Origin: a bacterium
GTDB lineage: Bacteria; Cyanobacteriota; Vampirovibrionia; Gastranaerophilales; Gastranaerophilaceae
DNA: 52,558 bases
Direction of reading: 5' to 3'
NCBI GenBank assembly: GCA_017942035.1
Contig: JAGAVG010000055.1
Coordinates: 1 to 52,558 of the forward strand
Shown here piece by piece: positions 1 through 8,956 of this stretch (positions within the stretch are counted from its first letter, which is position 1; each line of letters opens with the position of its first letter). The notes below the pieces were generated by a model. It was not told the DNA's origin, ran no database searches, and was given only the letters and a program-made list of their open reading frames with translations. A program made the translations under genes and the position numbers.

Positions 1-162
1 ATAATTTATATTTTGGTGCGAGTTGGCCTGAAACTCACTAAAACATACCCTTTCAAAATTCAAAAATTCCACAAAAAACAACAAAAGACCACTTGAAATG
101 TGCCGGAAAATATTGTATAATAAGGCTATAAAAAACTCGCATCAAAATATAAAATTTGGTGT
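1..162 (-). repeat. 167-bp inverted-repeat element, copy 1 (cut by window edge)
   Basis: This is the reverse-strand copy of an element found again at 20230, 39200 and 47761. The first five bases of the element lie outside the window; with them the length would be 167 bp, as in the other copies. Both ends carry a roughly 27-bp imperfect inverted repeat of the form GCACCA(n)TTTGGTGCGAG. The prepilin-like gene expected downstream of this copy would lie left of position 1, so it cannot be seen. The distal hairpin (139-162) keeps pairing through G-U changes (GCATCAAA against TTTGGTGT). Confidence 0.85.
93..121 (+). promoter_or_regulatory. Promoter inside element copy 1
   Basis: TTGAAA (93-98), a 17-nt spacer, then TATAAT (116-121). 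Initiation near 128 would run straight into the hairpin at 139-162 and a run of eight T (165-172), predicting an RNA of about 45 nt. The same box pair and spacing are present in all four element copies. Confidence 0.6.
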
Positions 163-193
163 ATTTTTTTTGCCCAAATTTGCATCAAAAAAT

Positions 194-213
194 GTTGGGC
201 AAGTATGCCCAAC
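194..213. repeat. GTTGGGCA palindrome
   Basis: Perfect 8-bp inverted repeat (GTTGGGCA / TGCCCAAC) around AGTA. It lies in a stretch present between element copy 1 and the palindrome at 238 but absent from the otherwise similar layout at copy 2, so it may be a small insertion. Confidence 0.6.
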
Positions 214-237
214 CTACTAGTCTTTAAAATTTTATAC

Positions 238-266
238 GATGTGGTAAATCATAAATTTACCACATC
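238..266. repeat. GATGTGGTAAAT palindrome
   Basis: Inverted repeat of 12-bp arms (GATGTGGTAAAT / ATTTACCACATC) around a 5-nt loop. A near-identical copy lies at 20169-20197, also beside the outer end of a 167-bp element. From 267 to 426 there is no gene; the stretch holds degenerate pieces of the TTGCGAGG-type and 'cgtcttagcgtc' dispersed repeats. Confidence 0.65.
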
Positions 267-426
267 ATACAGCTGCCTCCTCGCGCTCCGTCCGTACGCA
301 AATTCGCCTCGCAATGACGTAACTCCTTAGCGTCTTAGCGTCTTTTATGATATCGGTCTACCCTCCTGCTAACTCACTCCCTTCGCAAAGACTTGATATC
401 AGATTATTAATAAGTATAATTTGTAT

Positions 427-996
427 ATGGATAAGAGCTTGTATAATATTTTTAAAGTATTTTTTAAAGTTGGATTTCTGCTTTTGGGCGGTGGATACGT
501 TATTTTGCCGTTATTACAATCTGAACTTTGCGAGAAAAAAGGGTGGATTACAGAAGAAGAATTATGTGATTATTATGCACTTAGTCAGAGTATTCCAGGG
601 TTGATAGCAGCTAATGTCGCAATTTTTATCGGGTATAAGCTTCAAAAATTGCGTGGGGCATTTGTTGCAATTATTGCAATGATTTTGCCGGCGTTTGTTT
701 CTATTATCATTCTTGCCCAAATTTTGGCAGAAGTTATGAAGTTTAAATTTATTGAAAGTATATTCTGGGGTGTTGGAGTAGGAGTTTTGATGCTTTTATA
801 TCTGGCTGTTAAAGAAATGTGGAGAAAAAGTGTTGTAAACAAAACTACCGGATGCATATTTTTAGCCTCATTTATTTTGTCAGTAATAACAAAAATTCCG
901 CCGGCTGTGATTATTATTACGGCAATTATTGGTGCTGTTATCGCAGTAAAAACAGTTAAGTCCAAGAAGGAAGGAGAATTAGATGATTTATCTTAA
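427..996 (+). CDS. chrA: Chromate transporter, first half-size subunit
   Basis: A 189-residue membrane protein of the short-chain chromate transporter (CHR) family. It begins with the family hallmark GGGY (FLLLGGGYVILPLL) near residue 20, followed by ALSQSIPGLIAANVAIFIGY and four to five hydrophobic helices. I prefer the ATG at 427; an in-frame TTG lies two codons earlier, and neither has a clear Shine-Dalgarno. It overlaps the next gene, which is a second half-size member, so the two probably act as a heterodimer equivalent to one long ChrA. Chromate or a related oxyanion is the family substrate; the true substrate here is unknown. Confidence 0.88.
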   Translation: MDKSLYNIFKVFFKVGFLLLGGGYVILPLLQSELCEKKGWITEEELCDYYALSQSIPGLIAANVAIFIGYKLQKLRGAFVAIIAMILPAFVSIIILAQILAEVMKFKFIESIFWGVGVGVLMLLYLAVKEMWRKSVVNKTTGCIFLASFILSVITKIPPAVIIITAIIGAVIAVKTVKSKKEGELDDLS

Positions 997-1513
997 ATTA
1001 TTTCTAGAATTCTTCCATATCGGTCTTTTTTCTATAGGGGGCGGATATGCCACGATTCCGTTTTTATACCACATTGCTGATACGCAAAAATGGTTTACTT
1101 CCCAGCAGTTATCAGATATGATTGCGCTATCCTCCATAACACCGGGGCCGGTGGGGGTGAATGTCGCAACTTTTGCCGGATTTACAACAAGCGGGATTGC
1201 CGGAGCATTGATTGCAACGAGTTCTGTAATTCTGCCGTCATTTATTTTAGTTATTATGGTTTCCAAACTGCTTGAGCAATTCAAGCATAATAAATATGCA
1301 AAAGCTATAGTTTATACGCTAAAACCTGTAGGATGCGGACTTTTGGCATCTGTCGGGATTAAGATGTTCATAGATAACATAAACCTTCTTGGGTTGATGT
1401 TGTTCGGAATTTTATTAATTTTAAGCCGGAAGGAAAAACGCGATCCGCTTTTTTATCTAGGAGTTTCAGCACTTGTAGGGCTTGTCGGCGGATTTTTCGG
1501 GCTAATCCGATAG
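983..1513 (+). CDS. chrA: Chromate transporter, second half-size subunit
   Basis: A 176-residue CHR-family membrane protein with the motifs FSIGGGYATIPFL and ALSSITPGPVGVNVATFAGF, homologous to the gene just upstream. Its start lies inside the end of that gene (14-nt overlap) behind a good AGGAG (972-976), so the pair is translationally coupled. The preceding protein has a basic, charged C-terminus (KSKKEGELDD), as expected for two separate subunits, not one frameshifted gene. Inner membrane, probably a heterodimer. Confidence 0.9.
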   Translation: MIYLKLFLEFFHIGLFSIGGGYATIPFLYHIADTQKWFTSQQLSDMIALSSITPGPVGVNVATFAGFTTSGIAGALIATSSVILPSFILVIMVSKLLEQFKHNKYAKAIVYTLKPVGCGLLASVGIKMFIDNINLLGLMLFGILLILSRKEKRDPLFYLGVSALVGLVGGFFGLIR

Positions 1514-1520
1514 AACGAGG

Positions 1521-1670
1521 TTATTTCCTGTCGTTTTCGACCCATACAAGAGTAATATTGCGGGGTTTGAAAAAAGGGTTTGAGCGCATCATATCTAAGC
1601 TTTGTTTTGCGATATTATCGTAAAACATAATCTTTTTCGCTAATTTTTCTGTATAAAATAATAATTTCAT
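1521..1670 (-). CDS. Small protein of 49 residues, unknown
   Basis: Open frame starting ATG at 1670, preceded by CAGGA at suitable spacing, ending TAA at 1521. It begins MKLLFYTEKLAKKIMFYDNI and ends NITLVWVENDRK, a sensible mix of charged and aromatic residues with no low complexity. It lies convergent to the chromate transporter genes. I do not recognise the family. From 1671 to 1860 I see only AT-rich leader sequence for rubrerythrin. Confidence 0.5.
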   Translation of the reverse strand: MKLLFYTEKLAKKIMFYDNIAKQSLDMMRSNPFFKPRNITLVWVENDRK

Positions 1671-1860
1671 ATTTTTATTCCTGACTATTACCTGAGTGTA
1701 TTATCCTTTTATTTTTATCTGGAATAATCCCCAGAAAGTCCTATTTTTAAGTTAATATACTGCCGGATAAGATTAGTTAAAACTTCCGATTGAAATATTT
1801 GAACACTTTTCATAAATTTAAATTAAACAAATTGATATTATACAAAAGAAAGGCGCAACT

Positions 1861-2436
1861 ATGACAGAAATAAGAGGCTCACAGACAGAACAAAACCTTA
1901 TAAACGCATTTGCAGGAGAATCTCAGGCTCGAAACAGATACACATTTTTTGCAAAAGCCGCAAAAAACGAGGGATATGAACAGATAGCCGCAATTTTTCT
2001 TGATACGGCAGAAAACGAAAAAGAACACGCTAAACTTTTCTATAAACACATTTGCAACAATCCTCACGGGCATGTTAATGCCAGCTATCCTTTTGAATAC
2101 GGTACAACTGAAGAAAATCTTTTGAGCGGAATAAACGGTGAAAAGGAAGAGGCAGAAATTCTTTATGTAAATTCTGCAAAAATTGCAAAAGAAGAGGGCT
2201 TTAAGGATATTGCAGAAACCTTCAGCCGTATCACTGAAGTTGAAGTGCATCACATGAAAAGATATCAGGAATTATATAAAATAATTAAAGAAAAAAACGT
2301 ATTTAAAAAGGCAAAAGAAGAAATCTGGACTTGCCGCAAATGCGGATATCTCATAACTTCAACGGAAGCACCGAAAGAATGTCCTTGCTGTCATCATCCT
2401 CAAGGCTATTTTCAACTGCTCTGTGAAAAATTCTAA
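1861..2436 (+). CDS. rbr: Rubrerythrin
   Basis: 191 residues, the normal length for rubrerythrin, a cytoplasmic non-haem diiron peroxidase of anaerobes that reduces hydrogen peroxide. The N-terminal ferritin-like four-helix part shows the diiron ligands (AFAGESQARNRYTFFAKAA, ENEKEH, EVEVHHMKRY). The C-terminal rubredoxin part has two CxxC pairs (CRKCGYL near residue 158 and CPCC near 177). An AAAGG ribosome site precedes the ATG. It stands alone with its own leader. Fits an anaerobic lifestyle. Confidence 0.95.
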   Translation: MTEIRGSQTEQNLINAFAGESQARNRYTFFAKAAKNEGYEQIAAIFLDTAENEKEHAKLFYKHICNNPHGHVNASYPFEYGTTEENLLSGINGEKEEAEILYVNSAKIAKEEGFKDIAETFSRITEVEVHHMKRYQELYKIIKEKNVFKKAKEEIWTCRKCGYLITSTEAPKECPCCHHPQGYFQLLCEKF

Positions 2437-2506
2437 TCCGGCTAAATGATACGATTGATTTACAAACTTTTATTTTATCTTTTATAGTCGTATAATTAGT
2501 TTGAGA

Positions 2507-5500
2507 ATGAGAAAATACACAAAAATTTTAATAGCACCGCTCTGCTTAAGCGTGATGTATGGACTTTATTATTTTGGAATTCCCGCAGTTATAAATTCCA
2601 AATTGGATAATCCGCAGCTTCAAACTCTCATAAAAGAACAGAGCGGGTTTAAAATCGCATTTAAAAATCCGTCAGTGAAAATGGGAGTTTTGCCGGCTGT
2701 AATTTTTGATGCAAAAAATATTCAAGTTCTCAATGACGATGATTCAGCACCTTTGAATATTGAAAATCCGCATCTTAAAGTAAAACTTCTGCCTTTAATA
2801 TTCAAAAAAATTGAAATCTCCAGCTTAAACGCTGATAAATTTGATATCAAACTTTACCTGGACAAAGATTTTAAACTGAAATTAGGTCAGTATAACCTTG
2901 AATTTGAAAATAAAGATATCGCATTTGAACTTTCGCGGGCAAATATTAATATTGAAAAATACAATTTGAGCTTGAAAGACTTTATTGAGAACAAAGAAAT
3001 TTTCATAAAAAGTACCGGAAATACTCTTGTCTCATACAATGCAGATAAATATTTGAATGTTAAAGCCGATGCGATACTTTACGCAAATAAAAAGCCTTCT
3101 GTTATTGATATTGATACGACATTAAAACTTCCGCTAAACAAGATAGATACAGATAAAATAAATATAAAAGGAAAAATTCAAAATCTTAATCTTGCCGATT
3201 TCTCATCCTACGCAAAATATTTCAGCAAAGGGCAAATAACAAAACTTTCAGGCATAATTAATTTTGAAGCTTTTACAAATCACAATAATATAGAAAAACA
3301 AATTCTTTCAACACTTACTATAAAAGATTTAGGAATTTATCAGCAGGATAGTACAAAATCTGTCTATTGCAAAGACAAATTAACCGTCACATCTGATGTT
3401 TCGCCGGTTAACAATGCTCTTGAAATTAATGATATAAAAGTTTTTGCAAAAGATATCAATCTTCAATTTAACGGAAAAATTGACAAAATAAACACCTCCA
3501 GTCCTAATCTTAACATTACAACAACAATAAATAATTCAAGAACCGAGGCATTTATTCCGCTGATGCCGGGCATTGATATTCCGCCAGATTTGAACTTATA
3601 CGTCCTCAAACAAAATCCGTTTTACGGCAACATCGTCGGACATCTTCAAATATCCGGGAATCATTTAACACCGGATATAAACGGGAATATATTAGTCTCA
3701 AACGGTTATTTAATAAAACCTATACCAAACACAAAAGGCGCAACCATAAAACTTGCATTCAAAAAGAAAACAATGAATTTAGATGTTTTTGTCCCGACCG
3801 GAAACAACCAATCTGTATCAGTAAAAGGCCCGATAGACATCTACCCGCCGAAAACTGCTGATTTAAAAATCACAAGCAGTAGCAATGTAGATCTTGCAAC
3901 GGCTCAATTTGTGCTTAATCCCCTGCATGATATTCTTGAATTTGTAATTGGCCCCGTTCCGATAATGGATATAAAAGGTCAAGGCGGCATAGATTTAAGA
4001 GTTTTCGGAACAAAAGCAAAACCGCATGCTTTCGGAAAATTTCAGTTTCACAACGGAACCGTATCGTTTAACGATATTAATAATATGGTTATAAAAAATG
4101 CCTCAGGTGATTTAATTTTCAACGATACGGATACAACTTTTACCACAAAAACGGCATTGCTTAACGGAAAACCTGTAACGGTAAACGGAACATGCAATCT
4201 TGAAGGTAAGCTTAATTTTAAAGTAAATGCAGAAAATCAAGACTTGGGTGATTTTGTTAAAATTCTCGGGACCTCACCAATGACGGGAGATTTTTCAAAA
4301 ATCGTAACCCCTATAAATTATGCAAAAGGCCCTGCAAGTCTCAATTTAAATCTTACAGGCCAAATAATTGATCCAAGAGATGCTCAAATCGGCAAAAATA
4401 TTTTCGCAAAAGGAAATGTCATTCTCGCCGGGAATACGATTTCTCTCACTAATTCTCCTGCCAAATTAAAAAATATAACAGGTAAAATTGATTTCGATAA
4501 TATGGATGCAGTGTTGAAATTAAAAAGCAGTATTAACAAATCAACGATTAATGTAGAAGGTAAAATTAACAATCTGACAGCAGATTTAAAATTCAAATCC
4601 GCTAGTTTTTTAGCGGAAGATGGATTGTCACTTTTACCTGAAAATTTAAAAATTCCGTTTAAAAATGACATAAAAAAAGTAAAAACAAGCTTTTCCGGAC
4701 ATTATAAAGGAAATCTGGAAAATATTAATCTCAATAGTGTTTATTTAAAAGGAAAAATTTATTCAAACAACGTAAATCCTTCCGGACTTTTAATCGGAAA
4801 CTCTTCATACGAGCTTAATAATGGTAATTTTATACTAACACCTTTGAAAGGTAAAATTAAACAAAACCCTTACTATATTTCTTTGAACGCTAAAAACATA
4901 TTTTCTAAAAAGCAAAACATTAATGGGGAATTAAAACTCAAAGATTTTGATCTTTCGACAGCAGAAGAATTTGCAGAACTTCTTCCTGAAGATATGCGCG
5001 GAATTTTCACGGATTGCCAGAATGCAAAAGGAACTATAAATATAACCTCAAAAATTACCAACAATCAAATGAGAGCATACGCCGTTCTTGATGGAGTTGA
5101 ATTTGATTATATTCCGCAAAACCTTCACCTTGCAATAATCAGCGGAAACACGTTTTTGAACGGAAATCAAATAAACTTAAATAAATTAAACACCAAAATT
5201 GGCGGTATGCCAGTATTTTTGAACGGAAAAATTTCTAACGTATTCAAAGATCCTAATCTTGATATTTATATCAACGCGAAACCATCTCAAGATTTTATAG
5301 ACAGATTTTTTAACAACAAGCAGGTTTATCCGCTGAAATTAAAAGGAGACATCAATTTAACCTCTAAATTAAGAGGAACAGCAAAACATATTTTTACAAA
5401 TTCAAACCTCTATATCGCGGAAAATTCAAGCATTTACTATATGGGAGCCTCCATCGGCGATACTCAAAATCCGGTTACAATAACAACGGAAGCCGATATT

Positions 5501-6955
5501 TACGGAAATCATTTAAACTTAAAAAGACTTCAATATGACAAAATTATTTCGTCACAAAATAATAAACCGTTCGTTACGCCGCAGTTGAATGCCGCAGGCG
5601 GAATTACGTATTTAAATAATAATGACATCGCGTTTAAAAATTTCAGAATTAAAACTCTTGCCCCGACAGATGCCAAAATCTTTAATATTGTTTTTAGAAA
5701 ACCGATTATGAAACAGGGTGTTTTTACATCTGACATAGAACTGAACGGAACCTCTTCCAGACCGGCATTACAGGGCAGTCTTAACATTTCAAGTATTGAT
5801 ATGCCGTTTTATAATTCTTCGATTAACGACATTGACATGGATATAAAACCGGATAAAATATATGTTAAATCTCGCGGAAGAATTCTTTCAAACAATGTTA
5901 ATCTTGATGCAACTTTAAAAAACAAATTAACCCCGCCGTATGAAATTGAAAATGTTAACTTAAAATTCTCAACACTTAACATTGACGAAATAACCGATAT
6001 TTTAAGAGATTACGAAATTCAATCTGTCCAATCTCCATCTCTTTCTTTTCAAACGAATGATACATTAGTTCCTGATTTTTCAATGGCAACAATAAAACAG
6101 GCAAATGTAAAAGCCGACAAAATTAAGGTTAAAAGTATTGATGCAGAAAATTTCACATCAACAATTTCATTAAATGATAAAATGATTTTTGATGTTAAAG
6201 ATTACAATTTTGATATTGCACAAGGAAAAGTAAACGGCAGCGCGTCTTATAATCTTTTAACAGATAACGTCGGAATAAAAATGCACATGGAAAACGCCAG
6301 CGCTCAAATGATGTCTGAGGCATTATTTGATTTGAAAGGGCAGATTTTCGGACTTGTTACAGGCGATGCAAACCTCAAATGCAACGCCAAAACCAACTCA
6401 AAATGCATGCAAACTCTTTCCGGAGATACATATTTTATAGTTCAAGACGGAAAAATGCCGAAATTAGGCTCGCTTGAATACCTATTAAAAGCCGGAAATC
6501 TTATCACAAGCGGATTTACAAGTTTGAGCATAAACGGAATTATTGACTTAATCACTCCGCTTAAGACCGGCGAATTCGCAAGTATATCAGGTGATATGCA
6601 CATATCAGACGGTATTGCGCAGAAAATAAATATTTATTCGGACGGAAAAGACTTGAATATGTATATGACAGGCTCTTATAATCTTTCGACAGCAATTGCT
6701 GATATGAAGATTTTTGGAAGCCTTTCAAATAACGTAACAAATGTATTTTCAAAAATAAAAAACGTCTCTTTGAACACATTGTTTAACACAATCCCTTGGG
6801 TCGGTTCATCAGATGAGACCTTCTCATTCCAGAACGAAATCGCTAAAATTCCGACAAACAAAAATAAAAGCAGCATTTACAAAATTTTCCTTGTTGATAT
6901 TTACGGCGATATCAACGGATCAAATTATGTTAAATCATTTAAATGGATAAAATAG
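2507..6955 (+). CDS. Large AsmA/TamB-like envelope protein
   Basis: About 1483 residues. An N-terminal hydrophobic helix (residues about 7-28) acts as signal anchor, and the rest is almost entirely short beta-strand-forming repeats with no catalytic motifs. This is the look of the AsmA/TamB/YhdP class, which span the periplasm and are linked to lipid transport to, or assembly of, the outer membrane. Early residues (QSGFKIAFKNPSVKMGVLP... PHLKVKLLPLIFKKIEI) match the AsmA N-terminal pattern; the C-terminal third (GDTYFIVQDGKMPKLG, SGDMHISDGIAQ) matches AsmA-like C-terminal regions. I choose the ATG at 2507 over the TTG at 2501. Single gene. It implies a diderm envelope. Exact subfamily uncertain. 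Confidence 0.78.
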   Translation: MRKYTKILIAPLCLSVMYGLYYFGIPAVINSKLDNPQLQTLIKEQSGFKIAFKNPSVKMGVLPAVIFDAKNIQVLNDDDSAPLNIENPHLKVKLLPLIFKKIEISSLNADKFDIKLYLDKDFKLKLGQYNLEFENKDIAFELSRANINIEKYNLSLKDFIENKEIFIKSTGNTLVSYNADKYLNVKADAILYANKKPSVIDIDTTLKLPLNKIDTDKINIKGKIQNLNLADFSSYAKYFSKGQITKLSGIINFEAFTNHNNIEKQILSTLTIKDLGIYQQDSTKSVYCKDKLTVTSDVSPVNNALEINDIKVFAKDINLQFNGKIDKINTSSPNLNITTTINNSRTEAFIPLMPGIDIPPDLNLYVLKQNPFYGNIVGHLQISGNHLTPDINGNILVSNGYLIKPIPNTKGATIKLAFKKKTMNLDVFVPTGNNQSVSVKGPIDIYPPKTADLKITSSSNVDLATAQFVLNPLHDILEFVIGPVPIMDIKGQGGIDLRVFGTKAKPHAFGKFQFHNGTVSFNDINNMVIKNASGDLIFNDTDTTFTTKTALLNGKPVTVNGTCNLEGKLNFKVNAENQDLGDFVKILGTSPMTGDFSKIVTPINYAKGPASLNLNLTGQIIDPRDAQIGKNIFAKGNVILAGNTISLTNSPAKLKNITGKIDFDNMDAVLKLKSSINKSTINVEGKINNLTADLKFKSASFLAEDGLSLLPENLKIPFKNDIKKVKTSFSGHYKGNLENINLNSVYLKGKIYSNNVNPSGLLIGNSSYELNNGNFILTPLKGKIKQNPYYISLNAKNIFSKKQNINGELKLKDFDLSTAEEFAELLPEDMRGIFTDCQNAKGTINITSKITNNQMRAYAVLDGVEFDYIPQNLHLAIISGNTFLNGNQINLNKLNTKIGGMPVFLNGKISNVFKDPNLDIYINAKPSQDFIDRFFNNKQVYPLKLKGDINLTSKLRGTAKHIFTNSNLYIAENSSIYYMGASIGDTQNPVTITTEADIYGNHLNLKRLQYDKIISSQNNKPFVTPQLNAAGGITYLNNNDIAFKNFRIKTLAPTDAKIFNIVFRKPIMKQGVFTSDIELNGTSSRPALQGSLNISSIDMPFYNSSINDIDMDIKPDKIYVKSRGRILSNNVNLDATLKNKLTPPYEIENVNLKFSTLNIDEITDILRDYEIQSVQSPSLSFQTNDTLVPDFSMATIKQANVKADKIKVKSIDAENFTSTISLNDKMIFDVKDYNFDIAQGKVNGSASYNLLTDNVGIKMHMENASAQMMSEALFDLKGQIFGLVTGDANLKCNAKTNSKCMQTLSGDTYFIVQDGKMPKLGSLEYLLKAGNLITSGFTSLSINGIIDLITPLKTGEFASISGDMHISDGIAQKINIYSDGKDLNMYMTGSYNLSTAIADMKIFGSLSNNVTNVFSKIKNVSLNTLFNTIPWVGSSDETFSFQNEIAKIPTNKNKSSIYKIFLVDIYGDINGSNYVKSFKWIK

Positions 6956-7254
6956 AAGGCCGGAGGTCAAGACAAGCCGAGCAGAGGCATGAGCGAAGCG
7001 AAAGTCGAACAACAATAAGCGGAAACCGCGCTTTTCGCTATTGTTGTGAGCGGTGCCGTTTAGCGCGAGGCGCAGTAGGTAAGCAAATATCGTCATTGCG
7101 AGCGAACGTAGTGAGCGTGCAATCCAGTTATTAATGGTAGACTAAAGTCTACCCTACAAACTTTAAGACGTCAAATTCTTCATTTGTAACGCACTTATCG
7201 TCTTATCGTCCTAAGATACTAAGGCACTAAGTGTCATTGTCCCCCTTGTTAAAC
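6956..7254. repeat. Gap of dispersed repeats
   Basis: No gene seen. Contents in order: a degenerate 'GGTCAAGA..GCAAGCC' unit (6964-6980); the TCATTGCGAGCGAACGTAGTGAGCG-type repeat ending GCAATCCAG (7091-7127); an 18-bp palindrome GGTAGACTAAAGTCTACC (7136-7153), which also occurs at 20638 and 39508; and a 61-bp unit at 7171-7231 ending in ACTAAG iterations that is repeated almost exactly at 9415-9475. Confidence 0.75.
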
Positions 7255-7716
7255 CTACTTACGCATTTTTTCAATCGTATTTGTTGTAGATTTTCCTTCT
7301 ACGAAAGTTATAAACTCAACCCTTGTTCCGTTTTTACGCATAATATCTGCCTCCGGAAGAGTTTCCATCGTATAATCCGCACCTTTGGTATAAACATCCG
7401 GCTTAATTTCATCAAGAAGATTACGCGGACTGTCTTCATCAAACATTACAACGTAGTCTACACAAGCTAAAGCAGACAGAATTTCCGCCCTATCATCTTC
7501 ACAATTAATCGGACGGGTCGGACCTTTTATGGATTTGACCGATTTGTCCGAATTCAACAAAACAATTGAATAATCTGCAAATGTTTTTGTCTTTTGAAGA
7601 TACCTGACATGGCCAACATGCAAAATATCAAAACACCCGTTTGTACAAACAACGGTCTTGCCTTTGCTATGAATTTTATCTACAAGAGCTTTTATTTTAT
7701 TTCGTTCTATCAACAT
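7255..7716 (-). CDS. rfaE2: D-glycero-beta-D-manno-heptose 1-phosphate adenylyltransferase-like (RfaE2 type)
   Basis: 153 residues, one nucleotidyltransferase domain. The signature NGCFDILHVGHVRYL (residues about 26-40) contains the HxGH nucleotide-binding site, and the C-terminal FVEGKSTTNTIEKM supplies the second phosphate-binding motif. The family transfers AMP from ATP to heptose 1-phosphate, making ADP-heptose for the LPS inner core; the stand-alone length matches RfaE2 and not the fused HldE. Its ATG overlaps the stop of the 74-residue gene upstream (TAATG), so it is translationally coupled to it and to asd. Related cytidylyltransferases such as TagD are an alternative. Confidence 0.85.
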   Translation of the reverse strand: MLIERNKIKALVDKIHSKGKTVVCTNGCFDILHVGHVRYLQKTKTFADYSIVLLNSDKSVKSIKGPTRPINCEDDRAEILSALACVDYVVMFDEDSPRNLLDEIKPDVYTKGADYTMETLPEADIMRKNGTRVEFITFVEGKSTTNTIEKMRK

Positions 7717-7940
7717 TAAATATACAAACCTTCTTTTTTTAACTTGTCACATTTTATAGATTTTAAAGCTGTTCTAAATTCTGTCTGAGCAGGAATTGTT
7801 GTATCTATTAAATGAAGTCTTTCTTTTATAAATTCAGCTGCACGTTCAGCATCGACATTATTTAGTGATATAGAGCAAACTTTTTTGCTAATTCCGGGCC
7901 CTGTGTATATAGGGGAAATATTTAATTTATTTACAAACAT
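7716..7940 (-). CDS. Small protein of 74 residues in the asd-rfaE2 operon, unknown
   Basis: I do not recognise it. It begins MFVNKLNISPIYTGPGISKK, followed by a likely alpha/beta segment with AERAAEFIKERL, and ends in a lysine-rich tail. It has no signal peptide or membrane segment. Its ATG overlaps the asd stop and its stop overlaps the rfaE2 start, both as TAATG, so all three are translated in a coupled way. That makes it a real gene, but nothing shows its function. Confidence 0.7.
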   Translation of the reverse strand: MFVNKLNISPIYTGPGISKKVCSISLNNVDAERAAEFIKERLHLIDTTIPAQTEFRTALKSIKCDKLKKEGLYI

Positions 7941-8956
7941 TAGTATAATTCCATTTCTATTAATTTTTTACAAATTCTAACTGTATTCAATGCCGCACCG
8001 ATCCTCAAGTTATCGGCGACACACCATAGTGAAATTCCGTTATCGAACGCAAGATTTTTTCTGATTCTACCGGCAAAAACAGGGTTAACACCAGAGGCGT
8101 CACGCGTTGTCGGATATTCAAAATTATCAGGGTTATCAATAACAGAAATTCCGAAAGAATTTTCAAGAATTTCACGAACCTCTTGGGGCGTAATCTCTTT
8201 TTCGAATTCAATATCTACAGCCTCTGAATGTCCGTTAAATACCGGAACTCGTGCCGCAGTACAGGATATAGGAAGCTCTTCCGGAAGATGAAGAATTTTC
8301 TTTGTTTCATTCACAACCTTCATTTCTTCTTTTGTATAACCATTATCACAAAAGACATCAATCTGCGGAATTACATTGAAAGAAATCGGTTTCTTAAACG
8401 CTTTATTTTCAAATGTTCTACCTTCAAGATTGGCCTTTGTATCTTCTCTCAACTCGTTTATCGCAGCAAGTCCTGCGCCTGAAACTGCCTGATAAGTTGA
8501 AACAATAAGCCTTTTAATTTTTGCTCTTTCATGTAAAGGCTTTAATACCAGCATTAATTGAGATGTTGAACAATTCGGATTTGCAATAATTCCTTTATGT
8601 TTTTTCAAATCTTCATCATTAACATAAGCAATAACAAGCGGAACATCCTTTTCCATTCTGAAAGCCGAGGAGTTGTCAACCAACACACCACCGCGTTTTA
8701 CGATTTCCGGTGCAAATTTTTGAGAAGTTGAGCCGCCGGCAGATGCAAGTACTATATTTACACCATCAAAGCTCTCAGGGCAAGCTTCTTCAACAACATA
8801 AGTTTTACCCTGAAAATCAATTTTGGTACCAGCAGATTTTGCACTGGATAAAAATTTTATCTCATTAAATTCTATTTTTAACTCGTCAACAATTTTGGTA
8901 ATTTCTCTTCCGACAACACCGGTTGCACCTAATATAGCAATGTTTGGTTTTCTCAT
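7940..8956 (-). CDS. asd: Aspartate-semialdehyde dehydrogenase
   Basis: 338 residues, normal for the family. It reduces aspartyl phosphate to aspartate semialdehyde with NADPH, feeding lysine/diaminopimelate, threonine and methionine synthesis. The N-terminal GATGVVGREI is the NADP-binding loop. NPNCSTSQ (about residue 130) holds the catalytic cysteine, and VFNGHSEAVDIEF the later active-site histidine. A GGAGG-type ribosome site (TCTGGAGGAAAA) precedes the ATG. First gene of a tightly coupled three-gene operon. Diaminopimelate supply fits the peptidoglycan genes nearby. Confidence 0.95.
   Translation of the reverse strand: MRKPNIAILGATGVVGREITKIVDELKIEFNEIKFLSSAKSAGTKIDFQGKTYVVEEACPESFDGVNIVLASAGGSTSQKFAPEIVKRGGVLVDNSSAFRMEKDVPLVIAYVNDEDLKKHKGIIANPNCSTSQLMLVLKPLHERAKIKRLIVSTYQAVSGAGLAAINELREDTKANLEGRTFENKAFKKPISFNVIPQIDVFCDNGYTKEEMKVVNETKKILHLPEELPISCTAARVPVFNGHSEAVDIEFEKEITPQEVREILENSFGISVIDNPDNFEYPTTRDASGVNPVFAGRIRKNLAFDNGISLWCVADNLRIGAALNTVRICKKLIEMELY

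Noticed and set aside
6943-7134. Arg/Ser-rich ORF overlapping the end of the AsmA-like gene
   Set aside because: It consists of repeat DNA and has no ribosome site or plausible protein features.
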